This document shows, one piece after another, positions 1-12,563 of a stretch of DNA of 64,000 bases (position 1 is its first letter; the number at the start of each line of letters is the position of its first letter). The notes under the pieces are model-generated. The model was not told where the DNA came from, did not search any database, and worked only from the letters and a program-made list of their open reading frames with translations. The DNA is taken from positions 97,717,676-97,781,675 of the forward strand of contig OV050031.1 in NCBI GenBank assembly GCA_920105625.2. Direction: 5' to 3'. The position numbers and the translations under genes were made by a program. Source of the DNA: Clusia tigrina. Lineage: Eukaryota; Arthropoda; Insecta; Diptera; Clusiidae.

Positions 1-283
1 TACAAAATTTCAAGGTTTTCTGACGCTGCAGTAAAAAGTTACAATCATTTGTATGTTGCAAACTTTGATAGGTGTACGACGTACCGTACAGAAGTTAGGG
101 CCCTTTGAAGTTTTTTCAGTGATTGATTTGGGACTCAAGGGTAGCATAGCTTTGAGCGATAGCTTAAATTGACAAGCGGCTCGAGTACTTTATTATTACA
201 AAATTTCAATGTTTTATGACGCTCCAGTGAAAAGTTACAAGCATTTGTATGTTGCATACTTTGATAGGTGTAGGACGTACCGT
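1..283. repeat. Copy 1 of a duplicated segment, 10-monomer shift
   Basis: This segment recurs at 1961-2243, exactly 1960 bp (10 monomers) downstream, with no difference seen by eye. Shared rare variants are GGTTTTCTGACGCTGCAG, ACAATCATTTG, GGTGTACGAC, GGGCCCTTTG and TTTTTTCAGTG. The match stops near GTACCGTAT/C, where the second copy changes to CATAAG. The first monomer carries a PstI site (CTGCAG) and an ApaI site (GGGCCC). Confidence 0.88.
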
Positions 284-810
284 ATAGAAGTTAGGGCCAT
301 TTGAGGTTTTATCAGTGTTTTATTTGGGATTCAAGGGTAGCATAGCTTTGAGCGATAGCTTAAATTGACAAGCGGCTCGAGTACTTTATTGTTACAAAAT
401 TTCAAGGTTTTATGACGCTCCAGTAAAAAGTTACAAGCATTTGTATGTTGCAAACTTTGATAGGTGTAGGACGTACCGTATAGAACTTAGGGCCATTTGA
501 AGTTTTATCAGTGATTGATTTGGGATTCAAGGGTAGCATAGCTTTGAGCAATAGCTTAAATTGACAAGCGGCTCGAGTACTTTATTGTTACAAAATTTCA
601 AGGTTTTATGACGCTCCAGTAAAAAGTTACAAGCATTTGTATGTTGCAAACTTTGATAGGTGTAGGACGTACCGTATAGAAGCTAGGGCCATTTGAAGTT
701 TTATCAGTGTTTGATTTGGGACTTAAGGGTAACACAGCTTTGAGCGATAGCTTAAATTGACAAGAGGCTCGAGTACTTTATTGTTACAAAATTTCAAGGT
801 TTTATGACGC
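270..810. repeat. Copy 1 of a duplicated segment, 12-monomer shift
   Basis: This recurs at 2622-3162 (shift 2352 bp). Diagnostic shared variants are CCATTTGAGGTTTTATC (near 299), GAACTTAGGGCC (near 483), GAAGCTAGGGCC (near 679) and GGGTAACACAGC (near 728). A few substitutions separate the copies near 548-570, for example GAGCAATAG against GAGCGATAG. Edges are uncertain by up to about 100 bp. Confidence 0.82.
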
Positions 811-1960
811 TCCAGTGAAAAGTTTCAAGCATTTGTATGTTGCAAACTCTGATAGGTGTAGGACGTACCGTATAGAAGTTAGGGCCATTTGAAGTTTTAT
901 CAGTGTTTCATTTGGGACTTAAGGGTAGCATAGCTTTGAGCGATAGCTTAAATTGACTAGAGGCTCGAGTGCTTTATTGTTACAAAATTTCAAGGTTTTA
1001 TGACGCTCCAGTGAAAAGTTGAAAGCATTTGTATGTTGCAAACTTTGATAGGTGTAGGACGTACCGTATAGAAGTTAGGGCCATTTAAAGTTTTATCAGT
1101 GTTTGATTTGGGACATAAGGGTAGCATAGCTTTGAGTGATAGCTTAAATTGACAAGAGGCTCGAGTACTTTATTGTTACAAAATTTCAAGGTTTTATGAC
1201 GCTCCAGTGAAAAGCTACAAGCATTTGTATGTTGCAAACTTTGATAGGTGTAGGACGTACCGTATAGAAGTTAGGGCCATTTGAAGTTTTATCAGTGTTT
1301 GATTTTGGTCTCAAGGGTAGCATAGCTTTGAGCGATAGCTTAAATTGACAAGAGGCTCGAATACTTTATTGTTACAAAATTTCAAGGTTTTATGACGCTC
1401 CAGTGAAAAGTTACAAGCATTTGTATGTTGCAAACTCTGATAGGTGTAGGACGTACCGTACAGAAGTTAGGGCCATTTGAAGTTTTATCAGTGTTTCATT
1501 TGGGACTTAAGGGTAGCATAGCTTTGAGCGATAGCTTAAATTGGCTAGAGGCTCGAGTACTTTATTGTTACAAAATTTCAAGGTTTTATGACGCTCCAGT
1601 GAAAAGTTACAAGCATTTGTATGTTGCAAACTTTGATAGGTGTAGGACGTACCGTATAGAAGTTAGAGCCATTTTAAGTTTTATCAGTGATTGATTTGGG
1701 ACTCAAGGGTAGCATTGCTTTGAGCGATAGCTTAAATTGACAAGAGGCTCGAGTACTTTATTGTTACAAAATTTCAAGATTTTATTACGCTCCAGTAAAA
1801 AGTTACAAACATTTGTATGTTGCTAACTTTGATAGGTGTAGGCCGTACCGTATAGAAGTTAGGGCCATTTGAAGTTTTATCAGTGATTGATTTGGGACTC
1901 AAGGGTAGCATAGCTTTGAGCGATAACTTAAATTGACAAGAGGCTCGAGTACTTTATTGT
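811..1960. repeat. Mixed monomers between the first duplicated segments
   Basis: Ordinary 196-bp monomers of several classes occur here. They include the AACTCTGATAGG class followed by GTGTTTCATTTGGG, the GACTAGAGG/GAGTGCTTT class with AGTTGAAAGC at 1018-1027, and the TTACG/ACAAAC/GCTAAC class near 1780-1850. The segment 820-1085 recurs at 3564-3829. An open frame of 89 codons at 1425-1694 arises because the usual TGA in AATTGACAAG reads TGG here. It is not a gene. Confidence 0.85.
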
Positions 1961-2243
1961 TACAAAATTTCAAGGTTTTCTGACGCTGCAGTAAAAAGTT
2001 ACAATCATTTGTATGTTGCAAACTTTGATAGGTGTACGACGTACCGTACAGAAGTTAGGGCCCTTTGAAGTTTTTTCAGTGATTGATTTGGGACTCAAGG
2101 GTAGCATAGCTTTGAGCGATAGCTTAAATTGACAAGCGGCTCGAGTACTTTATTATTACAAAATTTCAATGTTTTATGACGCTCCAGTGAAAAGTTACAA
2201 GCATTTGTATGTTGCATACTTTGATAGGTGTAGGACGTACCGT
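1961..2243. repeat. Copy 2 of the duplicated segment, 10-monomer shift
   Basis: This matches 1-283 at a shift of 1960 bp. After the match ends, about two additional monomers intervene. The similarity to the early part of the window then resumes at a shift of 2352 bp (12 monomers), so the two copies differ by a two-monomer insertion or deletion. Confidence 0.88.
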
Positions 2244-2621
2244 ACATAAGTTAGGGCCATTTTAAGTTTTATCAGTGTTTGATTTGGGTCTCGAGGGTAG
2301 CATAGCTTTGAGCGATAGCTTAAATTGACAAGAGGCTCGAGTACTTTATTGTTACAAAATTTCAAGGTTTTATTACGCTCCAGCAAAAAGTTACAAGCAT
2401 TTGTATGTTGCAAACTTTGATAGGTGTAGGACGTACCGTATAGAAGTTAGGGCCATTTGAAGTTTTATCAGTGTTTGATTTGGGACTTAAGGGTAGCATA
2501 GCTTTGAGCGATAGCTTAAATTGACAAGCGGCTCGAGTACTTTATTGTTACAAAATTTCAAGGTTTTATGACGCTCCAGTGAAAAGTTACAAGCATTTGT
2601 ATGTTGCAAACTTTGATAGGT

Positions 2622-3162
2622 GTAGGACGTACCGTATAGAAGTTAGGGCCATTTGAGGTTTTATCAGTGTTTTATTTGGGATTCAAGGGTAGCATAGCTT
2701 TGAGCGATAGCTTAAATTGACAAGCGGCTCGAGTACTTTATTGTTACAAAATTTCAAGGTTTTATGACGCTCCAGTAAAAAGTTACAAGCATTTGTATGT
2801 TGCAAACTTTGATAGGTGTAGGACGTACCGTATAGAACTTAGGGCCATTTGAAGTTTTATCAGTGATTGATTTGGGATTCAAGGGTAGCATAGCTTTGAG
2901 CGATAGCTTAAATTGACAATAGGCTCGAGTACTTTATTGTTACAAAATTTCAAGGTTTTATGACGCTCCAGTAAAAAGTTACAAGCATTTGTATGTTGCA
3001 AACTTTGATAGGTGTAGGACGTACCGTATAGAAGCTAGGGCCATTTGAAGTTTTATCAGTGTTTGATTTGGGACTTAAGGGTAACACAGCTTTGAGCGAT
3101 AGCTTAAATTGACAAGAGGCTCGAGTACTTTATTGTTACAAAATTTCAAGGTTTTATGACGC
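2622..3162. repeat. Copy 2 of the duplicated segment, 12-monomer shift
   Basis: This is the partner of 270-810, with the same GAGGTT, GAACTTAGG, GAAGCTAGG and AACACAGC variants in the same order. Similarity ends at CTCCCGTAAAAAG (near 3163), which is absent from the first copy. A further segment, 820-1085 against 3564-3829, matches at 2744 bp (14 monomers), so the shift grows stepwise along the block. Confidence 0.8.
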
Positions 3163-3479
3163 TCCCGTAAAAAGTTACAAGCATTTGTATGTTGCAAACT
3201 TTGATAGGTGTAGGATGTACCGTATTGAAGTTAGGGCCATTTGAAGTTTTATCAGTGTTTGCTTTGGGACTCAAAGGTAGCATAGCTTTGAGCGATAGCT
3301 TAAATTGACAAGAGGCTCGAGTACTTTATTGAAACAAAATTTCAAGGTTTTATGACGCTCCAATAAAAAGTTACAAGCATTTGTATGTTGCAAACTTTGA
3401 TAGGTGTAGGACGTACCGTATAGAAGTTAGGGCCATTTGAAGTTTTATCAGTGTTTGATTTTGGTCTCAAGGGTAGCAT

Positions 3480-6120
3480 AGCTTTGAGCAATAGCTTAAA
3501 TTGACAAGAGGCTCGAGTACTTTATTGTTACAAAATTTCAAGGTTTTATGACGCTCCAGTGAAAAGTTACAAGGATTTGTATGTTGCAAACTCTGATAGG
3601 TGTAGGACGTACCGTATAGAAGTTAGGGCCATTTGAAGTTTTATCAGTGTTTCATTTGGGACTTAAGGGTAGCATAGCTTTGAGCGATAGCTTAAATTGA
3701 CTAGAGGCTCGAGTGCTTTATTGTTACAAAATTTCAAGGTTTTATGACGCTCCAGTGAAAAGTTGAAAGCATTTGTATGTTGCAAACTTTGATAGGTGTA
3801 GGACGTACCGTATAGAAGTTAGGGCCATTTTAAGTTTTATCAGTGATTGATTTGGGACTCAAGGGTAGCACTGCTTTGAGCGATAGCTTAAATTGACAAG
3901 AGGCTCGAGTACTTTATTGTTACAAAATTTCAAGGTTTTATTACGCTCCAGTAAAAAGTTACAAACATTTGTATGTTGCTAACTTTGATAGGTGTAGGCC
4001 GTACCGTATAGAAGTTAGGGCCTTTTGAAGTTTTATCAGTGATTGATTTGGGACTCAAGGGTAGCATAGCTTTGAGCGATAGCTTAACTTGACAAGAGGC
4101 TCGTGTACTTTACTGTTACAAAATTTCAAGGTTTTATGACGCTCCAGTGAAAAGTTACCAGCATTTGTATGTTGCAAACTCTGATAGGTGTAGGACGTAC
4201 CGTATAGAAGTTAGGGCCATTTGAAGTTTTATCAGTGTTTCATTTGGGACTTAAGGGTAGCATAGCTTTGAGCGATAGCTTAAATTGACAACAGGCTCGA
4301 GTACTTTATTGTTACAAAATTTCAAGATTTTATGACGCTCCAGTGAAAAGTTACAAGCATTTGTATGTTGCAAACTTTGATAGGTGTAGGACGTACCGTA
4401 TAGAAGTTAGGGCCATTTTAAGTTTTATCAGTGATTGATTTGGGACTCAAGGGTAGCATTGCTTTGAGCGATAGCTTAAATTGACAAGAGGCTCGAGTAC
4501 TTTATTGTTACAAAATTTCAAGGTTTTATTACGCTCCAGTAAAAAGTTACAAACATTTGTATGTTGCTAACTTTGATAGGTGTAGGCCGTGCCGTATAGA
4601 AGTTAGGGCCATTTGAAATTTTATCAGTGATTGATTTGCGACTCAAGGGTAGCATAGCTTTGAGCGATAGCTTAAATTGACAAGAGGCTCGAGTACTTTA
4701 TTGTTACAAAATTTCAAGGTTCTATGACGCTGCAGTAAAAAGTTACAAGCATTTGTATGTTGCAAACTTTGATAGGTGTACGACGTACCGTACAGAAGTT
4801 AGGGCCCTTTGAAGTTTTATCAGTGTTTGATTTGGGTCTCAAGGGTAGCATAGCTTTGAGCGATAGCTTAAATTGACAAGAGGCTCGAGTACTTTATTGT
4901 TACAAAATTTCAAGGTTTTATTACGCTCCAGCAAAAAGTTACAAGCATTTGTATGTTGCAAACTTTGATAGGTGTAGGACGTACCGTATAGAAGTTAGGG
5001 CCATTTGAAGTTTTATCAGTGTTTCATTTGGGACTTAAGGGTAGCATAGCTTTGAGCGATAGCTTAAATTGACAACAGGCTCGAGTACTTTATTGTTACA
5101 AAATTTCAAGATTCTATGACGCTCCAGTGAAAAGTTACAAGCATTTGTATGTTGCAAACTTTGATAGGTGTAGGACGTACCGTATAGAAGTTAGGGCCAT
5201 TTGAAGTTTTATCCGTGTTTGATTTGGGTCTCAAGGGTAGCATAGCTTTGAGCGATAGCTTAAATTGACTAGAGGCTCGAGTGCTTTATTGTTACAAAAT
5301 TTCAAGGTTTTATGACGCTCCAGTGAAAAGTTAAAAGCATTTGTATGTTGCAAACTTTGATAGGTGTAGGACGTACCGTATAGAAGTTAGGGCCATTTTA
5401 AGTTTTATCAGTGATTGATTTGGGACTCAAGGGTAGCATTGCTTTGAGCGATAGCTTAAATTGACAAGAGGCTCGAGTACTTTATTGTTACAAAATTTCA
5501 AGGTTTTATTACGCTCCAGTAAAAAGTTACAAACATTTGTATGTTGCTAACTTTGATAGGTGTAGGCCGTACCGTATAGAAGTTAGGGCCATTTGAAGTT
5601 TTATCAGTGATTGATTTGGGACTCAGGGGTAGCATAGCTTTGAGCAATAGCTTAAATTGACAAGAGGCTCGAGTACTTTACTGTTACAAAATTTCAAGGT
5701 TTTATGACGCTCCAGTGAAAAGTTACCAGCATTTGTATGTTGCAAACTCTGATAGATGTAGGACGTACCGTATAGAAGTTAGGGCCATTTGAAGTTTTAT
5801 CAGTGTTTCATTTGGGACTTAAGGGTAGCATAGCTTTGAGCGATAGCTTAAATTGACAACAGGCTCGAGTACTTTATTGTTACAAAATTTCAAGATTTTA
5901 TGACGCTCCAGTGAAAAGCTACAAGCATTTGTATGTTGCAAACTTTGATAGGTGTAGGACGTACCGTATAGAAGTTAGGGCCATTTTAAGTTTTATCAGT
6001 GATTGATTTGGGACTCAAGGGTAGCATTGCTTTGAGCGATAGCTTAAATTGACAAGAGGCTCGAGTACTTTATTGTTACAAAATTTCAAGGTTTTATTAC
6101 GCTCCAGTAAAAAGTTACAA
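3480..6120. repeat. Higher-order unit B, copy 1 (15/16 monomers)
   Basis: A long run of ordered variants recurs at 6420-9256. The shift is 2940 bp (15 monomers) up to about 4420, then 3136 bp (16 monomers), because copy 2 holds one extra monomer. Markers, in order, are AGTTGAAAGC (3761), GTAGCACTGC (near 3866), GGCCTTTTGAAG (near 4018), CTCGTGTACTTTACTG (near 4100), GGCCGTGCCG (near 4586), TTTGCGACTC (near 4636), TTCTATGACGCTGCAG (near 4720), TTATCCGTGT (near 5209), ACTCAGGGGTAGC (5621) and CTGATAGATGTAGG (near 5749). The edges are where markers stop agreeing. Confidence 0.88.
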
Positions 6121-6419
6121 GCATTTGTATGTTGCAAACTTTGATAGGTATAGGAGGTACCGTATAGAAGTTAGGGCCATTTGAAGTTTTATCAGTGTTT
6201 GATTTGGGACATAAGGGTAGCATAGCTTTGAGCGATAGCTTAAATTGACAAGAGGCTCGAGTACTTTATTGTTACAAAATTTCAAGGTTTTATGACGCTC
6301 CAGTGAAAAGTTACAAGCATTTGTATGTTGCAAACTTTGATAGGTGTAGGACGTACCGTATAGAAGTTAGGGCCATTTGAAGTTTTATCAGTGTTTTATT
6401 TGGGATTCAAGGGTAGCAT
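6121..6419. repeat. Linker monomers between the two B units
   Basis: About one and a half monomers do not follow the B order. They carry GGTATAGGAGGTACC (near 6146) and GGGACATAAGGG (near 6207), variants that are common further right in the window. Nothing other than satellite sequence is seen. Confidence 0.8.
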
Positions 6420-9256
6420 AGCTTTGAGCAATAGCTTAAATTGACAAGAGGCTCGAGTACTTTATTGTTACAAAATTTCAAGGTTTTATGACGCTCCAGT
6501 GAAAAGTTACAAGCATTTGTATGTTGCAAACTCTGATAGGTGTAGGACGTACCGTATAGAAGTTAGGGCCATTTGAAGTTTTATCAGTGTTTCATTTGGG
6601 ACTTAAGGGTAGCATAGCTTTGAGCGATAGCTTAAATTGACTAGAGGCTCGAGTGCTTTATTGTTACAAAATTTCAAGGTTTTATGACGCTCCAGTGAAA
6701 AGTTAAAAGCATTTGTATGTTGCAAACTTTGATAGGTGTAGGACGTACCGTATAGAAGTTAGGGCCATTTTAAGTTTTATCAGTGATTGATTTGGGACTC
6801 AAGGGTAGCACTGCTTTGAGCGATAGCTTAAATTGACAAGAGGCTCGAGTACTTTATTGTTACAAAATTTCAAGGTTTTATTACGCTCCAGTAAAAAGTT
6901 ACAAACATTTGTATGTTGCTAACTTTGATAGGTGTAGGCCGTACCGTATAGAAGTTAGGGCCTTTTGAAGTTTTATCAGTGATTGATTTGGGACTCAAGG
7001 GTAGCATAGCTTTGTGCGATAGCTTAAATTGACAAGAGGCTCGTGTACTTTACTGTTACAAAATTTCAAGGTTTTATGACGCTCCAGTGAAAAGTTACCA
7101 GCATTTGTATGTTGCAAACTCTGATAGGTGTAGGACGTACCGTATAGAAGTTAGGGCCATTTGAAGTTTTATCAGTGTTTCATTTGGGACTTAAGGGTAG
7201 CATAGCTTTGAGCGATAGCTTAAATTGACAACAGGCTCGAGTACTTTATTGTTACAAAATTTCAAGATTTTATGACGCTCCAGTGAAAAGTTACAAGCAT
7301 TTGTATGTTGCAAACTTTGATAGGTGTAGGACGTACCGTATAGAAGTTAGGGCCATTTGAAGTTTTATCAGTGTTTGATTTGGGTCTCAAGGGTAGCATA
7401 GCTTTGAGCGATAGCTTAAATTGACATGAGGCTCGAGTACTTTATTGTTACAAAATTTCAAGGTTTTATGACGCTCCAGTGAAAAGTTACAAGCATTTGT
7501 ATGTTGCAAACTTTGATAGGTGTAGGACGTACCGTATAGAAGTTAGGGCCATTTTAAGTTTTATCAGTGATTGATTTGGGACTCAAGGGTAGCATTGCTT
7601 TGAGCGATAGCTTAAATTGACAAGAGGCTCGAGTACTTTATTGTTACAAAATTTCAAGGTTTTATTACGCTCCAGTAAAAAGTTACAAACATTTGTATGT
7701 TGCTAACTTTGATAGGTGTAGGCCGTGCCGTATAGAAGTTAGGGCCATTTGAAGTTTTATCAGTGATTGATTTGCGACTCAAGGGTAGCATAGCTTTGAG
7801 CGATAGCTTAAATTGACAAGAGGCTCGAGTACTTTATTGTTACAAAATTTCAAGGTTCTATGACGCTGCAGTAAAAAGTTACAAGCATTTGTATGTTGCA
7901 AACTTTGATAGGTGTACGACGTACCGTACAGAAGTTAGGGCCCTTTGAAGTTTTATCAGTGTTTGATTTGGGTCTCAAGGGTAGCATAGCTTTGAGCGAT
8001 AGCTTAAATTGACAAGAGGCTCGAGTACTTTATTGTTACAAAATTTCAAGGTTTTATTACTCTCCAGCAAAAAGTTACAAGCATTTGTATGTTGCAAACT
8101 TTGATAGGTGTAGGACGTTCCGTATAGAAGTTAGGGCCATTTGAAATTTTATCAGTGTTTCATTTGGGACTTAAGGGTAGCATAGCTTTGAGCGATAGCT
8201 TAAATTGACAACAGGCTCGAGTACTTTATTGTTACAAAATTTCAAGATTCTATGACGCTCCAGTGAAAAGTTACAAGCATTTGTATGTTGCAAACTTTGA
8301 TAGGTGTAGGACGTACCGTATAGAAGTTAGGGCCATTTGAAGTTTTATCCGTGTTTGATTTGGGTCTCAAGGGTAGCATAGCTTTGAGCGATAGCTTAAA
8401 TTGACTAGAGGCTCGAGTGCTTTATTGTTACAAAATTTCAAGGTTTTATGACGCTCCAGTGAAAAGTTAAAAGCATTTGTATGTTGCAAACTTTGATAGG
8501 TGTAGGACGTACCGTATAGAAGTTAGGGCCATTTTAAGTTTTATCAGTGATTGATTTGGGACTCAAGGGTAGCATTGCTTTGAGCGATAGCTTAAATTGA
8601 CAAGAGGCTCGAGTACTTTATTGTTACAAAATTTCAAGGTTTTATTACGCTCCAGTAAAAAGTTACAAACATTTGTATGTTGCTAACTTTGATAGGTGTA
8701 GGCCGTACCGTATAGAAGTTAGGGCCATTTGAAGTTTTATCAGTTTTTGATTTGGGACTCAGGGGTAGCATAGCTTTGAGCAATAGCTTAAATTGACAAG
8801 AGGCTCGAGTACTTTACTGTTACAAAATTTCAAGGTTTTATGACGCTCCAGTGAAAAGTTACCAGCATTTGTATGTTGCAAACTCTGATAGATGTAGGAC
8901 GTACCGTATAGAAGTTAGGGCCATTTGAAGTTTTATCAGTGTTTCATTTGGGACTTAAGGGTAGCATAGCTTTGAGCGATAGCTTAAATTGACAACAGGC
9001 TCGAGTACTTTATTGTTACAAAATTTCAAGATTTTATGACGCTCCAGTGAAAAGTTACAAGCATTTGTATGTTGCAAACTTTGATAGGTGTAGGACGTAC
9101 CGTATAGAAGTTAGGGCCATTTTAAGTTTTATCAGTGATTGATTTGGGACTCAAGGGTAGCATTGCTTTGAGCGATAGCTTAAATTGACAAGAGGCTCGA
9201 GTACTTTATTGTTACAAAATTTCAAGGTTTTATTACGCTCCAGTAAAAAGTTACAA
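6420..9256. repeat. Higher-order unit B, copy 2 (16 monomers)
   Basis: This repeats the marker order of 3480-6120, including GTAGCACTGC (near 6806), CTCGTGTACTTTACTG (near 7040), GGCCGTGCCG (7721), TTTGCGACTC (near 7771), TTATCCGTG (near 8345) and ACTCAGGGG (8757). One extra monomer sits around 7220-7430, recognisable by TTGACATGAGG (near 7421), and changes the shift from 15 to 16 monomers. The match ends at about 9256, where this copy has ACAAACATTTG and copy 1 has ACAAGCATTTG. Confidence 0.88.
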
Positions 9257-9429
9257 ACATTTGTATGTTGCTAACTTTGATAGGTGTAGGCCGTACCGTA
9301 TAGAAGTTACGGCCATTTGAAGTTTAATCAGTGATTGATTTGGGACTCAAGGGTAGCATAGCTTTGAGCGATAGCTTAAATTGACAAGAGGCTCGAGTAC
9401 TTTATTGTTACAAAATTTCAAGGTTTTAT

Positions 9430-10801
9430 GACGCTGCAGTAAAAAGTTACAAGCATTTGTATGTTGCAAACTTTGATAGGTGTACGACGTACCGTACAGA
9501 AGTTAGGGCTCTTTGAAGTTTTATCAGTGTTTGATTTGGGTCTCAAGGGTAGCATAGCTTTGAGCGATAGCTTAAATTGACAAGAGGCTCGAGTACTTTA
9601 TTGTTACAAAATTTCAAGGTTTTATTACGCTCCAGCAAAAAGTTACAAGCATTTGTATGTTGCAAACTTTGATAGGTGTAGGACGTACCGTATAGAAGTT
9701 AGGGCCATTTGAAGTTTTATCAGTGTTTGATTTGGGACTTAAGGGTAGCATAGCTTTGAGCGATAGCTTAAATTGACAAGAGGCTCGAGTACTTTATTGT
9801 TACAAAATTTCAAGGTTTTATGACGCTCCAGTGAAAAGTTACAAGCATTTGTAAGTTGCAAACTTTGATAGGTGTAGGACGTACCGTATAGAAGTTAGGG
9901 CCATTTGAAGTTTTATCAGTGTTTGATTTGGGTGTCAAGGGTACCATAGCTTTGAGCGATAGCTTAAATTGACAAGAGGCTCGAGTACTTTATTGTTACA
10001 AAATTTCAAGGTTTTATGACGCTCCAGTGAAAAGTTACAAGCATTTGTATGTTGCAAACTTTGATAGGTGTAGGACGTACCGTATAGAAGTTAGGGCCAT
10101 TTGAAAATTTATCAGTGTTAGATTTTGGTCTCAAGGGTAGCATAGCTTTGAGCAATAGCTTAAATTGACAAGAGGCTCGAGTACTTGATTGTTACAAAAT
10201 TTCAAGGTTTTATGACGCTCCAGTGAAAAGTTACCAGCATTTGTATGTTGCAAACTCTGATAGGTGTAGGACGTACCGTATAGAAGTTAGGGCCATTTGA
10301 AGTTTTATCAGTGTTTCATTTGGGACTTAAGGGTAGCATAGCTTTGAGCGATAGCTTAAATTGACAACAGGCTCGAGTACTTTATTGTTACAAAATTTCA
10401 AGATTTTATGACGCTCCAGTGAAAAGTTACAAGCATTTGTATGTTGCAAACTTTGATAGGTGTAGGACGTACCGTATAGAAGTTAGGGCCATTTTAAGTT
10501 TTATCAGTGATTGATTTGGGACTCAAGGGTAGCATTGCTTTGAGCGATAGCTTAAATTGACAAGAGGCTCGAGTACTTTATTGTTACAAAATTTCAAGGT
10601 TTTATTACGCTCCAGTAAAAAGTTACAAACATTTGTATGTTGCTAACTTTGATAGGTGTAGGCCGTACCGTATAGAAGTTAGGGCCATTTGAAGTTTTAT
10701 CAGTGACTGATTTGGGACTCAAGGGTAGCATAGCTTTGAGCGACAGCTTAAATTGACAAGAGGCTCGAGTACTTTATTGTTACAAAATTTCAAGGTTTTA
10801 T
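9430..10801. repeat. 7-monomer higher-order unit C, first copy
   Basis: The unit starts at the PstI-class monomer (GACGCTGCAG at 9430), and the next such monomer is 1372 bp (7 monomers) downstream. Markers, in order, are CTCCAGCAAAAAG (near 9630), GGTACCATAGC (near 9951), GATTTTGGTCTC (near 10121), AACTCTGATAGG, TTGACAACAGG, GTAGCATTGC and the ACAAAC/GCTAAC monomer. The same order appears in the next copy. Confidence 0.85.
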
Positions 10802-12563
10802 GACGCTGCAGTAAAAAGTTACAAGCATTTGTATGTTGCAAACTTTGATAGGTGTACGACGTACCGTACAGAAGTTAGGGCCCTTTGAAGTTTTATCAGT
10901 GTTTGATTTGGGTCTCAAGGGTAGCATAGCTTTGAGCGATAGCTTAAATTGACAAGAGGCTCGAGTACTTTATTGTTACAAAATTTCAAGGTTTTATTAC
11001 GCTCCAGCAAAAAGTTACAAGCATTTGTATGTTGCAAACTTTGATAGGTGTAGGACGTACCGTATAGAAGTTAGGGCCATTTGAAGTTTTATCAGTGTTT
11101 GATTTGGGACTTAAGGGTAGCATAGCTGAGCGATAGCTTAAATTGACAAGAGGCTCGAGTACTTTATTGTTACAAAATTTCAAGGTTTTATGACGCTCCA
11201 GTGAAAAGTTACAACCATTTGTATGTTGCAAACTTTGATAGGTGTACGACGTACCGTATAGAAGTTAGGGCCATTTGAAGTTTTATCAGTGTTTGATTTG
11301 GGTCTCAAGGGTACCATAGCTTTGAGCGATAGCTTAAATTGACAAGAGGCTCGAGTACTTTATTGTTACAAAATTTCAAGGTTTTATGACGCTCCAGCAA
11401 AAAGTTACAAGCATTTGTATGTTGCAAACTTTGATAGGTGTAGTACGTACCGTATAGAAGTTAGGGCCATTTGAAGTTTTATCAGTGTTTGATTTTGGTC
11501 TCAAGGGTAGCATAGCTTTGAGCAATAGCTTAAATTGACAAGAGGCTCGAGTACTTTATTGTTACAAAATTTCAAGGTTTTATGACGCTCCAGTGAACAG
11601 TTACAAGCATTTGTATGTTGCAAACTCTGATAGGTGTAGGACGTACCGTATAGAAGTTAGGGCCATTTGAAGTTTTATCAGTGTTTCATTTGGGAGTTAA
11701 GGGTAGCATAGCTTTGAGCGATAGCTTAAATTGACAACAGGCTCGAGTACTTTATTGTTACAAAATTTCAAGATTTTATAACGCTCCAGTGAAAAGTTAC
11801 AAGCATTTGTATGTTGCAAACTTTGATAGGTGTAGGACGTACCGTATAGAAGTTAGGGCCATTTCAAGTTTTATCAGTGTTTGATTTGGGTCTCAAGGGT
11901 AGCATAGCTTTGAGCGATAGCTTAAATTGACTAGAGGCTCGAGTGCTTTATTGTTACAAAATTTCAAGGTTTTATGACGCTCCAGTGAAAAGTTACCAGC
12001 ATTTGTATGTTGCAAACTCTGATAGGTGTAGGACGTACCGTATAGAAGTTAGGGCCATTTGAAGTTTTATCAGTGTTTCATTTGGGACTTAAGGGTAGCA
12101 TAGCTTTGAGCGAAAGCTTAAATTGACAACAGGCTCGATTAATTTATTGTTACAAAATTTCAAGATTTTATGACGCTCCAGTGAAAAGTTACAAGCATTT
12201 GTATGTTGCAAACTTTGATAGGTGTAGGACGTACCGTATAGAAGTTAGGTCCATTTTAAGTTTTATCAGTGATTGATTTGGGACTCAAGGGTAGCATTGC
12301 TTTGAGCGATAGCTTAAATTGACAAGAGGCTCGAGTACTTTATTGTTACAAAATTTCAAGGTTTTATTACGCTCCAGTAAAAAGTTACAAACATTTGTAT
12401 GTTGCTAACTTTGATAGGTGTAGGCCGTACCGTATAGAAGTTAGGGCCATTTAAAGTTTTATCAGTGATTGATTTGGGACTCAAGGGTAGCATAGCTTTG
12501 AGCGATAGCTTAAATTGACAAGAGGCTCGAGTACTTTATTGTTACAAAATTTCAAGGTTTTAT
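10802..12563. repeat. 9-monomer higher-order unit C, second copy
   Basis: This runs between PstI-class monomers at 10802 and 12564. It is 1762 bp, which is 9 x 196 minus 2, because CATAGCTGAGCG near 11121 lacks two T residues found elsewhere. Compared with the 7-monomer copy, two monomers are added around 11.87-12.26 kb, giving GACTAGAGGCTCGAGTGC and a second AACTCTGAT monomer. Private markers shared with the next copy are GTGTAGTACGTACC (near 11440), GAGCGAAAGC (near 12110) and CTCGATTAATTTATTG (near 12135). Confidence 0.87.

Noticed and set aside
1..196. CENP-B box
   Set aside because: No stretch in the monomer on either strand resembles the TTCG....A..CGGG core.
1..196. Origin of the 196-bp monomer from two half-length repeats
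   Set aside because: CAAGGTTTTATGACG and TGAAGTTTTATCAGTG look alike, as do CTTTGATAGG and CTTTGAGCGATAGC, but the matches are short and do not extend into a consistent half-period. Not convincing without a proper alignment.
1425..1694. 89-codon open frame on the + strand, and similar 61-83-codon frames at 12595, 39699, 49874 and 55623
   Set aside because: Each opens only because the usual TGA in AATTGACAAG is mutated (TGG or TTA). The 196-bp monomer is 65 codons plus one base, so the frame changes every monomer and no protein repeat can be maintained. No start context or conserved domain is seen.
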